Positions 1-10,529 are shown, counted from the stretch's first letter. The stretch is 64,000 nt of DNA from an uncultured Treponema sp. (GCA_937885175.1 CAKZZO010000095.1:1-64000), one strand, 5' to 3'. Notes: generated by a model from the letters alone, not told the origin. Made by a program: numbers and translations.

Positions 1-98
1 CTCATTTTTCGTTTTTGCTGAGACTCTTTTACCTGTGCCCTTTTTGTCTTACTTGTGAATGGATTATAATGCGTTTGCCGGACAAGCTTTTTTTCTCC

Positions 99-127
99 TT
101 GAAAAATCCTCGTATTGCGGTTATCAT
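99..127 (+). promoter_or_regulatory. Predicted sigma70 promoter of the fab gene cluster
   Basis: TTGAAA at 99-104 is separated by exactly 17 bp from TATCAT at 122-127, giving a predicted start near 134 and a 33-nt leader before fabG. A second -10-like TATAAT at 65-70 has no good -35. Bases 1-98 hold no recognisable gene. Confidence 0.55.
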
Positions 128-166
128 AGGAATGATATAGTTTCTTTTTATCTTATGGGAGTAAAC

Positions 167-898
167 ATGAAAGTTGCGATTGTTACCGGTTCATCAAAAG
201 GAATTGGAAAGGCATGTGCCATTCGGCTGGCAAAGGACGGATATGCGGTTGTGGTAAATTACAGCCGTTCAGACGATGAAGCTAATGCCGTTGTTGCGTC
301 AATTAAGGCGGATGGCGGCGAAGCCATTGCATACAAGGCCGACGTTTCCAAGTTGGACGAGGTAAAGAAAATGTTCCGCGATGTTTCCAAGCAGTTTGGA
401 AGCATTGATGTTTTGGTGAATAATGCGGGCATTGTGCGTGATGAATATCTTCTTATGCTGAATCCTGAAACGCTGGACAAATGTCTTGACCTGAATATCA
501 AGGGCTACCTTTACTGTGCTCAGGCAGCGGTGCTCAAAATGTTCAAGCAGAAGCATGGCGTGATTATCAACATGTCTTCTGTTTCAAGTAAATTTGCCTT
601 GCCGGGACAGAGCGTCTACAGTGCTACGAAGGGTGCGGTCAATTCGATGACCCAGACTCTGGCAAAGGAACTGGCTGGCTACGGCATTCGTGTAAATGCA
701 GTTGCCCCTGGCTTTATTCAGACAGAAATGATTGACGCAATTCCTCAGGAAAAGCGCGATGAATATATAAAAAATGTGCCCCTCCAGCGCTTTGGTACGG
801 CTGAAGATGTTGCAAATGTGGTGAGTGCACTGGCTTCCGATGCCTTCTCCTATGTGACAGGTCAGACTATTGTGCTTGACGGCGGACTTTCATTGTAG
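167..898 (+). CDS. fabG: 3-oxoacyl-ACP reductase FabG (SDR family)
   Basis: NADPH-dependent reduction of 3-oxoacyl-ACP in the fatty acid elongation cycle, cytoplasmic. The 243-residue length is typical of FabG. Visible short-chain dehydrogenase features are the cofactor motif TGSSKGIG near the N-terminus, NNAG, the catalytic Ser followed by YSATK (Tyr-x-x-x-Lys), and the APGFIQTEM loop. The start is placed at ATG 167 because GGGAG at 157-161 lies 5 nt upstream and the protein then begins directly with the Rossmann strand; an open extension to 59 adds 36 residues with no family match. fabZ follows after 9 nt, so the two elongation-cycle enzymes are probably co-transcribed. Confidence 0.93.
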   Translation: MKVAIVTGSSKGIGKACAIRLAKDGYAVVVNYSRSDDEANAVVASIKADGGEAIAYKADVSKLDEVKKMFRDVSKQFGSIDVLVNNAGIVRDEYLLMLNPETLDKCLDLNIKGYLYCAQAAVLKMFKQKHGVIINMSSVSSKFALPGQSVYSATKGAVNSMTQTLAKELAGYGIRVNAVAPGFIQTEMIDAIPQEKRDEYIKNVPLQRFGTAEDVANVVSALASDAFSYVTGQTIVLDGGLSL

Positions 899-907
899 GA
901 GGCAGCC

Positions 908-1354
908 ATGAATATTTATGAAATCAGCCAGAAGATTGCCCAGCGTCCGCCTTTCCAGATGATTGAGCGGGTGCTTGAACTGAATGCCGGCGAGTCTGCT
1001 ACGGGCATCAAAAATGTAAGCGTGAACGAACCCTATTTTATGGGTCATTTTCCTGGCACTCCGATTATGCCCGGTGTTCTGATTGTGGAAGCCTGTGCCC
1101 AGCTTTGTTCCCTTGTCATTGAAAAGGACGAAAAGGCACTGGAAGACAATCTTTATGTGCTTCTCAAAATAGACGGATTTAAATTCGTCAAGCCAGTAAT
1201 TCCTGGTGACCAACTGGTGATAACGGTGAATAAGACCAAGGGTGGCGGAGTTCTTGTTGGCTTTGACGCAGTGGTAAAAGTGGGTGATGCGGTGTTTGCA
1301 AAGGGTAGCCTTACATTCACCACGATTCCCAAAGCATCGGTTGAGCAGCGGTAG
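908..1354 (+). CDS. fabZ: 3-hydroxyacyl-ACP dehydratase FabZ
   Basis: Hot-dog fold dehydratase converting 3-hydroxyacyl-ACP to trans-2-enoyl-ACP, the step after FabG. At 148 residues it has normal family length. The diagnostic active-site block HFPGTPIMPGVLIVEA carries the catalytic His and, at its end, the catalytic Glu. AGGAGG overlaps the fabG stop region and serves as ribosome binding site. Placement directly after fabG supports a role in the fatty acid cycle rather than in polyketide or lipid A side pathways. Confidence 0.95.
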   Translation: MNIYEISQKIAQRPPFQMIERVLELNAGESATGIKNVSVNEPYFMGHFPGTPIMPGVLIVEACAQLCSLVIEKDEKALEDNLYVLLKIDGFKFVKPVIPGDQLVITVNKTKGGGVLVGFDAVVKVGDAVFAKGSLTFTTIPKASVEQR

Positions 1355-1384
1355 TCAAAAGGAGATAAGGCGGATAAGGTAGAC

Positions 1385-2143
1385 ATGGCAAAGAAAATTC
1401 TCGTGCTGAATGGTAGTCCCAAAAAGGAGCGCAGCGGTTCGCTCAAACTTGCACGCGCGTTTGTGGAGGGAGTGACCGAGCACGGTGAGTATGAGGCTGA
1501 GTACGTACATATTTCTGAGCTGAACATAAAACCCTGTCTCGGCTGTTTGACATGCTGGGCGAGGGAGGATGCTACCTGTGTCATAAAGGATGATGACATT
1601 CCTGCCCTCCGCAAAAAGATTGAAGATGCCGACATCGTGATTTTGAGCGCAGGACTCTTCTTCTTTGGACTTCCGGGGCCAGTTAAGGTGATGATGGACA
1701 GGCTTTTGGGCATGGTCAATCCTTATTATGGAAGACCCCTTCCTGCTGACGGCTCATCTTTGCATGGCGCGACAAAGCCTCATCCGGGACAGCGGTTCAT
1801 TTTGATTTCGTCCTGTGCCTGGGTTGAAAAAGATGTGGTGTATCGGGCGGTCTTTGATCAGCTGGACATGGTTTTGGGCAAAACAGGCTATCTTGCACTC
1901 ACCACGCCGCAGATGAATGCCATTGTCTATCATGCTGGTGGGCGGAGGCTTGCAAAAAAGCAGGCAGACTACAAAAAGGCGGGGCAGGAATATGCGGCAA
2001 CAGGAAACGTCAGCAAGAAAACAATTGATTTGCTTGCAAAACCCATGTTTTCTGCCGAAGTGTACCAGATGTTTTATGAAAAAATGTGGCGAAAGCCTAA
2101 TGGAGAATATGTACTGAATGAAATTAGTAAAAAAAGCAATTGA
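1385..2143 (+). CDS. NAD(P)H-dependent FMN reductase-like flavoprotein
   Basis: A 252-residue protein of the flavodoxin-fold NADPH-dependent FMN reductase / multimeric flavodoxin (WrbA-like) superfamily. The N-terminal KILVLNGSPKKERSGS is the FMN-phosphate loop after the first strand. The segment PCLGCLTCW followed by ATCVIKDDD is the Cys-containing region seen in many anaerobe members, and LFFFGLPGPVKVMMDR is the second flavin contact region. It probably transfers electrons from NAD(P)H to an unknown acceptor. It lies between fabZ and plsC and its 3' end overlaps plsC by 26 nt, so it is translated within the lipid operon, but a lipid role is only inferred from position. Confidence 0.8.
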   Translation: MAKKILVLNGSPKKERSGSLKLARAFVEGVTEHGEYEAEYVHISELNIKPCLGCLTCWAREDATCVIKDDDIPALRKKIEDADIVILSAGLFFFGLPGPVKVMMDRLLGMVNPYYGRPLPADGSSLHGATKPHPGQRFILISSCAWVEKDVVYRAVFDQLDMVLGKTGYLALTTPQMNAIVYHAGGRRLAKKQADYKKAGQEYAATGNVSKKTIDLLAKPMFSAEVYQMFYEKMWRKPNGEYVLNEISKKSN

Positions 2144-2774
2144 TTCCTTTCTCTTTGCATTCGGAAAATTTTCCATCGTGCTGGTACGGTTTTACATGTA
2201 TGTAGTATACCGTCCCAAGGCACACTTTGTGGATAAGTCCCTGCAGACAAATGTATTAAAGGAACCTTGCATTGTGATTGCAAACCACACGACCATTGTT
2301 GACCCGCCCTTTATTCTTTCTGTGCTGCGGGGAAAAAAGTCCATTGTCATTGCAAAGGATTGGTATGAAAAGCCCAGCATCAACTGGATTTGCCGTGCGG
2401 CAAACGGCGTTCCCTGTGACCGCTTTAATCTGGATACGGAATGGGCGCTGCTGGCAAAAAAGGAGCTCAAAAAAGGCCGTTCGGTGGTGATTTTTCCCGA
2501 AGGCAAGTGCCGTGAAGACGGAGAGTTAAACGAATTTAAGTCAGGCTTTGCGTTTTTGGCACGGAGTACAGGCTATCCTGTGGTCAGTATCGGTCTGGAT
2601 GGAAAATATGGCTTTGGTCACCGCATTCACTATGTGGTTGACCTTCCCCGCAAGGTGGAGCGCACAAAGGGTGTGGCTTCTGGTTTGGATTTGGAAAATC
2701 AGTCGGCTCAGTTTAGGGAACGTGTCAAACTGCTAAAGGCGAGTGCTCTCAACCACACAACGGAGGGACTGTGA
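2118..2774 (+). CDS. plsC: 1-acyl-sn-glycerol-3-phosphate acyltransferase (PlsC family)
   Basis: LPLAT-family acyltransferase, expected to make phosphatidic acid from lysophosphatidic acid at the inner membrane. The HX4D catalytic motif is read as NHTTIVD, and the substrate-binding motif FPEG as FPEGKCREDGELNEFKSG. One hydrophobic segment lies near residues 10-30. At 218 residues it is a normal short PlsC. The gene overlaps the flavoprotein gene by 26 nt and its stop overlaps the next ATG (TGATG), indicating translational coupling with the patatin gene. Confidence 0.88.
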   Translation: MKLVKKAIDSFLFAFGKFSIVLVRFYMYVVYRPKAHFVDKSLQTNVLKEPCIVIANHTTIVDPPFILSVLRGKKSIVIAKDWYEKPSINWICRAANGVPCDRFNLDTEWALLAKKELKKGRSVVIFPEGKCREDGELNEFKSGFAFLARSTGYPVVSIGLDGKYGFGHRIHYVVDLPRKVERTKGVASGLDLENQSAQFRERVKLLKASALNHTTEGL

Positions 2775-3676
2775 TGAAGTACGGATTAGTTTTGGAAGGC
2801 GGTTCCCGCAAAGGCTTGTATACGGCTGGTATTCTCGATGTGTTCATGGAGCAGGGCTTTCATTTTGACTATATCATAGGGGTTTCTGCAGGTTCTCATG
2901 CGGCCCTTAATTATGTGACGGGGCAAAAAGGCCGGCTCAAACAAGTGCTTTCACCAGAGTCGATTCGCATGAAGACTCACAGAAATGGTGCCCTCTATCG
3001 TGACGGTATCCTCAAAGAAATGCACTTTATGATTTACAAATATTCATTTGACCGCAAAAATCCCTTTGACTTTAAGAAATTCTTTGCGTCAGATGTGCAG
3101 TGTGAAATTGGAGCGACTTGTGCGGATACGGGACGACCTGTTTACTGGTGTGATCAGGAATCGGAGTCGGCCAAGAAAAAACTGCCCATTGGAAAAATCC
3201 GGCGCAACAGGCTTTTGCTTGACCATGTGTGTGCATCCTGCTCGCTGCCCATTCTCTTTCCTCCGGTAAAAATCGGCGACAAGCATTATGCTGACGGTTG
3301 CGTAACAGATTCTGTGCCCTTTGACCGTGCATTTGAGCAGGGCTGCGACAAACTGGTGGTCATTACAACTCAGGAGCCTTGGGATGGTCCCACAGACTTT
3401 AAGAAATGGGATTTGCTTTTGTCGCCTATGTACAAGCGAAAGTGGCCCAATCTCTACAATGCCCTGATGACACGGTACGAGAATTATTGCAAGCAGGAAA
3501 AAAGGCTGGCTGAACTGGAGCAGGAAGGTAAGGCTCTGGTTTTTCATCCAGTGGAAGTGCTCTGCGGTCTCTTTGAAAATTCGGCGGAAAAAATCAACGA
3601 ATCCTATGATTATGGCGTTCGTTCTGCAAATGCACGTCTCAAAGAAGTGAAGAAATTTATGGGTTTAGGCGCATAA
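2774..3676 (+). CDS. Patatin-like phospholipase, YjjU type
   Basis: Serine lipid acyl hydrolase with a Ser-Asp dyad, 300 residues. The oxyanion loop is read as LEGGSRKGLYTAGILD, the nucleophile elbow as GVSAG, and the catalytic Asp in YADGCVTDSVP. The arrangement resembles the YjjU group of patatin proteins in bacteria. ATG 2774 is preferred over GTG 2771 because GGAGGG at 2763-2768 is well spaced and the ATG overlaps the plsC stop by one base. A phospholipase coupled to an acyltransferase suggests phospholipid acyl-chain remodelling (inference). Confidence 0.87.
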   Translation: MKYGLVLEGGSRKGLYTAGILDVFMEQGFHFDYIIGVSAGSHAALNYVTGQKGRLKQVLSPESIRMKTHRNGALYRDGILKEMHFMIYKYSFDRKNPFDFKKFFASDVQCEIGATCADTGRPVYWCDQESESAKKKLPIGKIRRNRLLLDHVCASCSLPILFPPVKIGDKHYADGCVTDSVPFDRAFEQGCDKLVVITTQEPWDGPTDFKKWDLLLSPMYKRKWPNLYNALMTRYENYCKQEKRLAELEQEGKALVFHPVEVLCGLFENSAEKINESYDYGVRSANARLKEVKKFMGLGA

Positions 3677-3727
3677 ATAGATAGACGCGGAGACTGTAAT
3701 AGCGTAGAATAAAAAAGATAAACGCAC

Positions 3728-4387
3728 ATGTTGGAAAGTTATATTATAAAAGGATTACTAATCGGTCTCATTTTTGGCATTCCTGCTGGTGCCAGTGGAA
3801 CTATTACCATTCAGAAGACGCTGGAGCGTGGCTTTTTAAGCGGTTTTTTTACCGGACTGGGTGCAACGGTGGCCGATATGTTCTATGCCAGCGTGGGCGC
3901 TTTTGGTATTCATCTGATTGCTGACTTTATGAACGACCACATGCGGGCAATTCAGTTTATCGGTGGCATTGTAATTATCACCTATGGCTTTTACACCATG
4001 TTCCGCTCCTCAAAAGTGAATGAAAAAGTTGCCAACGCAACGGGCATTATCAGCTGCTTCTTGACGGCTTTGGGTATCGGTCTCTTAAATCCAGCCGCCG
4101 TTCTGGCCTACCTTATGGGATTTACCCTCTTTGGTGTTGCGGCGGCAGAAATGCTTACAATTGCCCAGGCAACGGAGCTGGTTGTCTCTCTTGGCATGGG
4201 TACGGTGATTTGGTGGCTTTTGGTCTGCGGTTCAATTACCGTGCTGAGAAATAAGATTACTGAGGAAACGAATCACAAACTGCATATTGCCTTTGGCATT
4301 ATTACAATTACTCTGGGATGTGTCTGCATTGTCCGTTCTATTTTCCCTGCATTTCCTGAGAATGTCATTCATGCTATTTTTGGCTAA
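3728..4387 (+). CDS. LysE/RhtB-family transporter
   Basis: An integral membrane protein of 219 residues with about six hydrophobic segments, matching LysE/RhtB amino-acid exporters in length and topology. The N-terminal [21 protein letters not shown] corresponds to the family's conserved PGP/P-rich first helix and the loop after it; a second family-like segment is [13 protein letters not shown]. Substrate cannot be deduced. A TAGACG/TAGAAT promoter-like pair at 682-687 and 705-710 of the 3 kb segment (3682-3710) would give a leader of only about 11 nt, and no Shine-Dalgarno is visible. Confidence 0.8.
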   Translation: MLESYIIKGLLIGLIFGIPAGASGTITIQKTLERGFLSGFFTGLGATVADMFYASVGAFGIHLIADFMNDHMRAIQFIGGIVIITYGFYTMFRSSKVNEKVANATGIISCFLTALGIGLLNPAAVLAYLMGFTLFGVAAAEMLTIAQATELVVSLGMGTVIWWLLVCGSITVLRNKITEETNHKLHIAFGIITITLGCVCIVRSIFPAFPENVIHAIFG

Positions 4388-4417
4388 TCGACTTTTCATA
4401 TAAAAACAACATTATAG

Positions 4418-4446
4418 TTGAAAATTCCTCAGATTATAAGTATTAT
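4418..4446 (+). promoter_or_regulatory. Predicted promoter of the activase-like gene
   Basis: TTGAAA at 4418-4423, 17-bp spacer, TATTAT at 4441-4446. Predicted start near 4453, leaving a 63-nt leader that contains a strong inverted repeat. Confidence 0.55.
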
Positions 4447-4464
4447 AGAAATGATAATCTTTTG

Positions 4465-4492
4465 CCAACGTTGCGTTCAGTCGGAACGTTGG
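4465..4492 (+). promoter_or_regulatory. Inverted repeat in the activase leader
   Basis: CCAACGTT (4465-4472) and AACGTTGG (4485-4492) are perfect complements around a 12-nt loop. An alternative, mutually exclusive hairpin CGTTC/GAACG (4474-4478 with 4484-4488) can form inside. The element lies between the predicted transcription start and the ribosome binding site, so it could be a leader hairpin or a dyad operator. Confidence 0.5.
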
Positions 4493-4515
4493 TTGCGCAT
4501 GGTATAAGGACTCGT

Positions 4516-7500
4516 ATGGACGAAAATACAAAATTTACGCCGGCAGTTAAGCCGATTCGGATGGGAATTGATGTTGGATCTACAACAGTAAAAGTTGTGA
4601 TTCTTGATGACGACGGCAAGATGATTTACGGCGACTATCAGCGTCACCGTGCCGACATCCGTAACACAATTATTACGGTTGTGACAAAAGCCTTGGAAGA
4701 AACAGTCAGCAAATTTCCTCTGGGAGAAAAACAGACGGTTTCCGTGCGTGTAACGGGTTCTGGCGGTCTCTCTGTTTCTCAGTGGCTGAACATCCCCTTT
4801 ATTCAGGAAGTTGTTGCCGCTACCACAGCCGTGCGCAAACTAATTCCCCAGACTGATGTTGTCATAGAACTGGGTGGAGAAGACGCAAAAATTACGTACT
4901 TTACGGGCGGCATTGAGCAGCGCATGAATGGTACTTGTGCAGGCGGTACCGGTGCCTTTATTGACCAGATGGCAGCCCTTTTGGAAACCGATGCTCCCGG
5001 TCTAAACAGGCTGGCTGCTGGTGCTACTACGGTATATCCTATTGCCGCCCGCTGCGGTGTATTTGCCAAGACAGACGTACAGCCGCTGATTAACGAAGGT
5101 GCCCGTCGTGAAGATATTGCCGCTTCTATTTTTCAGGCAGTTGTAAACCAGACGATTTCTGGTCTTGCCTGCGGTAAGCCGATTCGTGGCAACGTGGCTT
5201 TTTTGGGCGGTCCCCTGCACTTTCTTGACCAGTTGCGTGCAGCCTTTATCAAGACCTTGAATCTGAGCGATGAAGCGGCGATTGTTCCCGAAGACAGCCA
5301 GTTGTTTGTGGCGGCGGGATGTGCCTTTTCTGCTGAGCGCAGTCAGAATCAGCTTGCTCCGGGGCACGCTCCTTTGGTCTTTCCCACGGTGGAAGAATTT
5401 AAGACAAGCCTCAAGCAGTTGCAGGGTGCGGAGATGCATGAAGTGCAGCGTTTGGAGCCGTTGTTTAAGGATGAGGCAGAACTTGCAGCCTTCCGAGAGC
5501 GTCACAGTCAGGAAAAGGCAAAGCGTGGCGATTTGAATGCAACAAAAGGTCCTGTCTTTCTGGGTCTGGATGCAGGCTCTACTACCACAAAGGCTGTGTT
5601 GATTGATCAGGAAGGTCGAATCCTCTGGGATTTCTATGATGTGAATGCGGGTAATCCAGTTGATTTGGCCGTTCGTGTGCTCAAGGACTTGTACAAGATT
5701 TTGCCAAAGGACGTATACATTGCCCGTTCGGTTTCTACGGGCTACGGCGAAGCCTTGTTTCAGGCGGCGCTGGGCGTAGATGCAGGTGAAGTTGAAACAA
5801 TCACCCACTACCGTGCCGCAGACTTCTTTGTTCCGGGTGTGGAATTCCTTTTGGACATTGGCGGACAGGACATGAAGTGTCTCCGCATGAAGGACGGTGC
5901 AATCAATTCGATTCAGTTGAATGAAGCCTGTTCTGCAGGATGCGGTTCCTTCCTGGAAAATTTTGCCCGCTCAATGGGCATGGATGTGCGCGAATTCAGC
6001 AAAATTGCCTTGCTCGCGCAAAAACCTGTTGACTTGGGAAGCCGCTGTACGGTCTTTATGAACAGCCGTGTTAAGCAGGCACAGAAAGAGGGTGCAACGA
6101 TTGCCGATATTTCCTCAGGTCTTTCCTATTCCGTTATCAAAAATGCCTTGTTTAAGGTTATCAAGTTGCGCAATGCAAAAGAAATAGGCACAAAGGTTGT
6201 TGTTCAGGGCGGAACCTTTAACAACGATGCTGTGCTCCGCGCCTTTGAAAAAGTGGCCGGTGTACAGGTATTCCGTCCAGATGTTGCGGGCTTGATGGGT
6301 GCATACGGTTCTGCCTTGATTGCCTACGACCAGTGGCGCGACATTACGGCTCCCAAACCCGGCATGGAAAAAGGCTGGGTTCCGCCAAAAATTGTCTCAA
6401 ACATCGCTACGCTGGAGCAGCTGGAAACATTCAAGGTTGATTTGAGTCTGACCCGTTGTGGCGGCTGTCAGAACAACTGTCTTTTGACGATTAACACCTT
6501 TACCACAGACGGCGCAAAGCGTCAGTTCATCACGGGTAACCGCTGTGAAAAAGGTCTGGAACGACATCAACTTAAAGATACCAAGACAGTGGACGGTTCA
6601 AACAAAGAGAATACTGGCGTAGAAAAAGACGAGCGCGTGGAACTTCCGAATCTCTTTGACTGGAAGTACAAGCGTCTCTTTAACTATGTGCCGCTCAAAC
6701 TGGAAGATGCGCCCATGGGGTCTGTGGGTATTCCCCGCGTTCTCAACATGTATGAAAACTATCCCCTGTGGTTTACGGTTTTTACCAAACTGGGATTTCA
6801 AGTACGGCTCAGTCCGCGTTCAAACCGCATGGTCTACGAGCGGGGTATTGATTCCATTCCGTCTGAATCAGTCTGCTATCCGGGAAAGATTTCTCACGGT
6901 CATATCGAATCATTGCTGAAGATGGGCTGTAAGTTTATTTTCTACCCCTGTATTCCCTATGAAAAGAAAGAGGACAAGGGAGCGGGAAACCACTTTAACT
7001 GTCCTGTTGTTTCAGGCTATCCCGAAGTATTGAAGAACAACATTGACGAATTGCGGGAGAACAAGGATATCACCTTTATGAATCCCTTCCTGCCAATTTA
7101 CGATGAGCCGAGACTGTGCGAGCGTTTCTATGAGGAATTCCATAAGGTCTTTCCCCAAATCAGCAAGGATGCCATTTATGATGCGGTTAAGGCTGGCTGG
7201 GATGAGCAGGAAAAATTCAAGCGTGAGGTAGAGCATGCGGCAGAAGATGCGCTGGAACAGCTGGTGGTGACTGGCGGCAGCGGTATTGTTCTTGCAGGTC
7301 GTCCCTATCACCTTGACCCTGAAATCAACCACGGTATTCCTGAGATGATTCACGGTTTGGGTCTGGCAGTCTTTACGGAAGACTCAGTGGCTCACCTTGG
7401 CTCCGTGGAACGCCCCTTGCGCATTATTGACCAGTGGTCATATCACAATCGCCTTTACCGTGCGGCAAATTTCGTCTCGGGTATGCCCAATCTGGAACTG

Positions 7501-9090
7501 GTGCAGCTGACATCCTTTGGCTGTGGTCTGGATGCGGTTACGGCCGACCAGGTGGACGAAATTATGAAGAGCAAGAGCCGCATGTACACGCTGATTAAGA
7601 TTGACGAAGGTTCAAACCTGGGGGCAATCCGAATCCGTATCCGTTCACTGATTGCGGCGGTTAAGGCTCGTCAGCGCAATCCGCACAAAGTGGTTAAAAA
7701 GTCTGCGGCATATCAGCGCACGGTCTTTACCGAAGAGATGAAGAGCGAGTATACAATTCTTGCACCGCAGATTAGCCCCATTCACTTCCGTCTGCTGGAA
7801 AAGGCCTTCCAGTATTCAGGCTACAATTTTGTCGTCATGGATGCCGTAGACCCCAAGGCTATTGAGGCGGGATTGAAGTACGTGAATAACGATGCCTGTT
7901 ATCCCTCAATTTTGACGACAGGTCAGATGATTGCGGCTCTGGAAAGCGGAAAATATGACGTAAACAAAACGGCTCTGATTATGAGTCAGACTGGTGGCGG
8001 CTGTCGCGCGACAAACTACATCGGTTTTATCCGCCGGGCATTGAATGACGCAGGCTGGGGGCATGTTCCTGTTATCTCCATGAGTGTGCAGGGCTTCGAG
8101 AAGAATCCTGGCTGGACTTATTCTCCCAAGATGGTAAACCGCGGTCTTATGGCCATGTTTATCGGTGATGTGCTGATGCGGGTACTCTACCGCGTGCGTC
8201 CCTATGAAAAGGAGCCGGGCAGTGCAAACGCCCTTTACGAAAAATGGAATGAAAAGGCAATCAGGATGCTTGAAAAGGCATCCTTCCGTCAGTACCGCAA
8301 GGTAATCAAGGGCATTATCAGGGATTTTGACCGTCTGCCCATTCTGCCGGTAAAGAAGCCCCGCGTTGGCGTTGTCGGTGAAATTCTGGTTAAGTTCCAT
8401 CCGACGGCCAACAATGACATTGTAAACGTCATCGAGCGGGAAGGTGCGGAATGTGTTATGCCGGACTTCATGGACTTCTTCTTCTATGCATTGAGTGACG
8501 GTGAGTTCCTCTATAAAAAACTTGCCTTCCCCAAGAAAGAACAGCGCATGTCCCGTTTCCTTGTGTGGGCACTGGAACTTTATCGACGCTATATGATTCG
8601 TCGCCTAAAGAAGAGCCGTCGCTTTGAGGCACCAACTTCAATCTGGAAGATGATGCGTCTGGTGGACGGTATCGTTCAGACGGGAAACATTGCGGGTGAA
8701 GGCTGGTTCCTGACGGCAGAAATGGTGGAGCTGATTCATTCTGGCGCGCCTACGGTTGCATGCATTCAGCCTTTTGCCTGTCTGCCTAACCACATTACGG
8801 GTAAGGGTGTTATCAAGGAACTGCGCAAACGCTATCCTGAGTCAAATATTGCGGCAATCGACTATGACCCCGGTGCATCTGAGGTCAACCAGCTGAACCG
8901 CCTGAAACTGCTTTTGAGCAACGCGCCCATTGGCAAGAATCCTGATGAATTGAAGAACGGCAAGATTTGGACAAGCCATGGTGCCGTTGAGCCGATTATT
9001 CAGTATGCTGCTGGTGGCGGCGCATTTATTGATGATGACCCTGTAGACGCACGAAATGTTCCTGCGGCAACAAGTGAAGTTTCCGCATAA
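4516..9090 (+). CDS. Large 2-hydroxyacyl-CoA dehydratase activase-like protein (two ASKHA domains plus DUF2229)
   Basis: A 1524-residue cytoplasmic protein of the BadF/BadG/BcrA/BcrD ATPase group. Two tandem ASKHA nucleotide-binding domains are visible: the first opens with [11 protein letters not shown] at about residue 16 and contains [11 protein letters not shown] near 140; the second opens with [11 protein letters not shown] near 348 and contains [12 protein letters not shown] near 470. The Cys residues in these two loops are the positions that hold the bridging 4Fe-4S cluster in activators such as HgdC. GGCQNNC near 647 may bind another metal, and residues about 733-955 match the DUF2229 region ([13 protein letters not shown]). 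The C-terminal third resembles dehydratase-subunit-like sequence. ATG 4516 has AAGGA 5 nt upstream. Family members are widespread in strict anaerobes; the substrate is unknown, and no separate dehydratase gene is nearby. Confidence 0.85.
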   Translation: MDENTKFTPAVKPIRMGIDVGSTTVKVVILDDDGKMIYGDYQRHRADIRNTIITVVTKALEETVSKFPLGEKQTVSVRVTGSGGLSVSQWLNIPFIQEVVAATTAVRKLIPQTDVVIELGGEDAKITYFTGGIEQRMNGTCAGGTGAFIDQMAALLETDAPGLNRLAAGATTVYPIAARCGVFAKTDVQPLINEGARREDIAASIFQAVVNQTISGLACGKPIRGNVAFLGGPLHFLDQLRAAFIKTLNLSDEAAIVPEDSQLFVAAGCAFSAERSQNQLAPGHAPLVFPTVEEFKTSLKQLQGAEMHEVQRLEPLFKDEAELAAFRERHSQEKAKRGDLNATKGPVFLGLDAGSTTTKAVLIDQEGRILWDFYDVNAGNPVDLAVRVLKDLYKILPKDVYIARSVSTGYGEALFQAALGVDAGEVETITHYRAADFFVPGVEFLLDIGGQDMKCLRMKDGAINSIQLNEACSAGCGSFLENFARSMGMDVREFSKIALLAQKPVDLGSRCTVFMNSRVKQAQKEGATIADISSGLSYSVIKNALFKVIKLRNAKEIGTKVVVQGGTFNNDAVLRAFEKVAGVQVFRPDVAGLMGAYGSALIAYDQWRDITAPKPGMEKGWVPPKIVSNIATLEQLETFKVDLSLTRCGGCQNNCLLTINTFTTDGAKRQFITGNRCEKGLERHQLKDTKTVDGSNKENTGVEKDERVELPNLFDWKYKRLFNYVPLKLEDAPMGSVGIPRVLNMYENYPLWFTVFTKLGFQVRLSPRSNRMVYERGIDSIPSESVCYPGKISHGHIESLLKMGCKFIFYPCIPYEKKEDKGAGNHFNCPVVSGYPEVLKNNIDELRENKDITFMNPFLPIYDEPRLCERFYEEFHKVFPQISKDAIYDAVKAGWDEQEKFKREVEHAAEDALEQLVVTGGSGIVLAGRPYHLDPEINHGIPEMIHGLGLAVFTEDSVAHLGSVERPLRIIDQWSYHNRLYRAANFVSGMPNLELVQLTSFGCGLDAVTADQVDEIMKSKSRMYTLIKIDEGSNLGAIRIRIRSLIAAVKARQRNPHKVVKKSAAYQRTVFTEEMKSEYTILAPQISPIHFRLLEKAFQYSGYNFVVMDAVDPKAIEAGLKYVNNDACYPSILTTGQMIAALESGKYDVNKTALIMSQTGGGCRATNYIGFIRRALNDAGWGHVPVISMSVQGFEKNPGWTYSPKMVNRGLMAMFIGDVLMRVLYRVRPYEKEPGSANALYEKWNEKAIRMLEKASFRQYRKVIKGIIRDFDRLPILPVKKPRVGVVGEILVKFHPTANNDIVNVIEREGAECVMPDFMDFFFYALSDGEFLYKKLAFPKKEQRMSRFLVWALELYRRYMIRRLKKSRRFEAPTSIWKMMRLVDGIVQTGNIAGEGWFLTAEMVELIHSGAPTVACIQPFACLPNHITGKGVIKELRKRYPESNIAAIDYDPGASEVNQLNRLKLLLSNAPIGKNPDELKNGKIWTSHGAVEPIIQYAAGGGAFIDDDPVDARNVPAATSEVSA

Positions 9091-9113
9091 GTGCAGACTG
9101 GTTGGATATATTG

Positions 9114-10529
9114 ATGAAAAAAGGCCTTGCGCTGATTGCAGTTTTTTCCGCTCTCTGCCTCTTTCCGCTTTTTGCGGAGTACAACAGGCTCAATGTACCC
9201 GACTCTACGATTATCCGTCGTGCAGTGGCAGACAAATGGTTTAATGCACCCCTGAGTGAATTGCGGGGCTACCGCTCTGAAATCCGCACGAATGAGATTG
9301 GTGAGCGTTTTCAGGTTCGTCTGGAAGAGACGGCTTTTCAGTATGCGATTATCGTTGCGCCAGAAATTCAGATGAACGTGGATTTTTATACGGAAAAAGG
9401 TATGGAAAGCCGTGTTGTGGCTGAATATCCCGGTGATGCCTGCGGTTCATGGATTTTGTATTGCGACTCTACTACAGGAAAGGCGACTAAAATCCGCTGG
9501 TACTTTACCCAAAACAGTGATGTGTACGTGCAGTTTATGCCGGACAGAAACAAGACCCTGGGCGATTTTGTCATTGACAACTGCTATGCATCCCGCTCTG
9601 TGCCTGTGGGCATTATCTTTTCTCAGTTGTACACGGCATCTTTTGCGAATGTCCTGCAAATTACCGAAAACAGTTTTCCCTGGCGGTATGCGGAAGTGCA
9701 TACGGGTGATTACCTTCCCAAGATGCAGATGATTGGCGTTATCAGAAAAAATCTGAATCGCATTTCATATGCAGATGATGCGGCTTATGATGAAAACGGA
9801 AATCCTGTCCGCATTTCAGACGGTCAGCCACGCATGGTTGATGCAAGCGAGCGGGAAAACAAAACCCTTTCCCTTTCTTCGGCAGGCTTTGTAAAATGGG
9901 TGGTGGACGGACTGATTGAACCGATAAGCGGAAGCGGAACATTTATGCTGCCCTTGGTACAGCCTACGATGATTTACGATCCCCTGAGTTACGCTGGCAT
10001 GAAAGAAGAAAGTGAAGGGGTGTCATTCATGCTGGACTGGACGCGCAACCTGGCAGCCGCACGTTTTTCCGTGCAGACTCATCGCAATTACCGCTATGAG
10101 GATTCCGGCGTGGACGTTTCTATTGAGCCTTTTAGCAGCGAGATGACGGAAAAGGGAATCATGCAGACGGCGGGCTACATCCGAAATTCAGGCTACGCCA
10201 TTGCCCGCTTGCGTCCAGTACTCTATGTGCTTGGCGTAACGGAGCCAACCTACTGTTACCTTGCCGCAATCCGCCGCCGCTATGTGTCTGCAAACGGTAC
10301 GGCTCCCGAACTCTATAAATTTGACCAGACTGCGGTGATTTTTCCCTACTTTGATAAAAATGGACGCTTTGCCATAACGGTCTTTGAAAACGGAACGGAA
10401 GTTCCCTACAATACATTCGTCAATAAATACAAAAATGCTTTTGTGCACTTAACCCGTGTGCTTGCGTCGGAAAAATTCTTTCCTTTGGGAGTTGACGCAA
10501 AAGAAATCCCTGACCCTCAGTCACGCTAA
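9114..10529 (+). CDS. Exported protein of unknown function
   Basis: A 471-residue protein I do not recognise. It begins with a clear signal peptide (KKGLALIAVFSALCLFPLFA, cleavage after the Ala near residue 21). The mature part is soluble-looking, rich in aromatic and beta-prone residues, with no obvious repeats or Cys motifs. A lipobox is absent, so a periplasmic or outer-membrane-associated location is expected. ATG 9114 is favoured over TTG 9102 because it gives the canonical signal peptide. It starts 23 nt after the activase stop and may be co-transcribed with it or with the envelope genes downstream. Confidence 0.7.
   Translation: MKKGLALIAVFSALCLFPLFAEYNRLNVPDSTIIRRAVADKWFNAPLSELRGYRSEIRTNEIGERFQVRLEETAFQYAIIVAPEIQMNVDFYTEKGMESRVVAEYPGDACGSWILYCDSTTGKATKIRWYFTQNSDVYVQFMPDRNKTLGDFVIDNCYASRSVPVGIIFSQLYTASFANVLQITENSFPWRYAEVHTGDYLPKMQMIGVIRKNLNRISYADDAAYDENGNPVRISDGQPRMVDASERENKTLSLSSAGFVKWVVDGLIEPISGSGTFMLPLVQPTMIYDPLSYAGMKEESEGVSFMLDWTRNLAAARFSVQTHRNYRYEDSGVDVSIEPFSSEMTEKGIMQTAGYIRNSGYAIARLRPVLYVLGVTEPTYCYLAAIRRRYVSANGTAPELYKFDQTAVIFPYFDKNGRFAITVFENGTEVPYNTFVNKYKNAFVHLTRVLASEKFFPLGVDAKEIPDPQSR

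Noticed and set aside
59..166. 36-codon N-terminal extension of fabG
   Set aside because: No ribosome binding site, no family similarity, and the promoter at 99-127 lies inside it.
5002..5808. 268-codon open frame on the minus strand opposite the activase gene
   Set aside because: Lies fully inside a strongly conserved gene; protein has no domain and no ribosome binding site.
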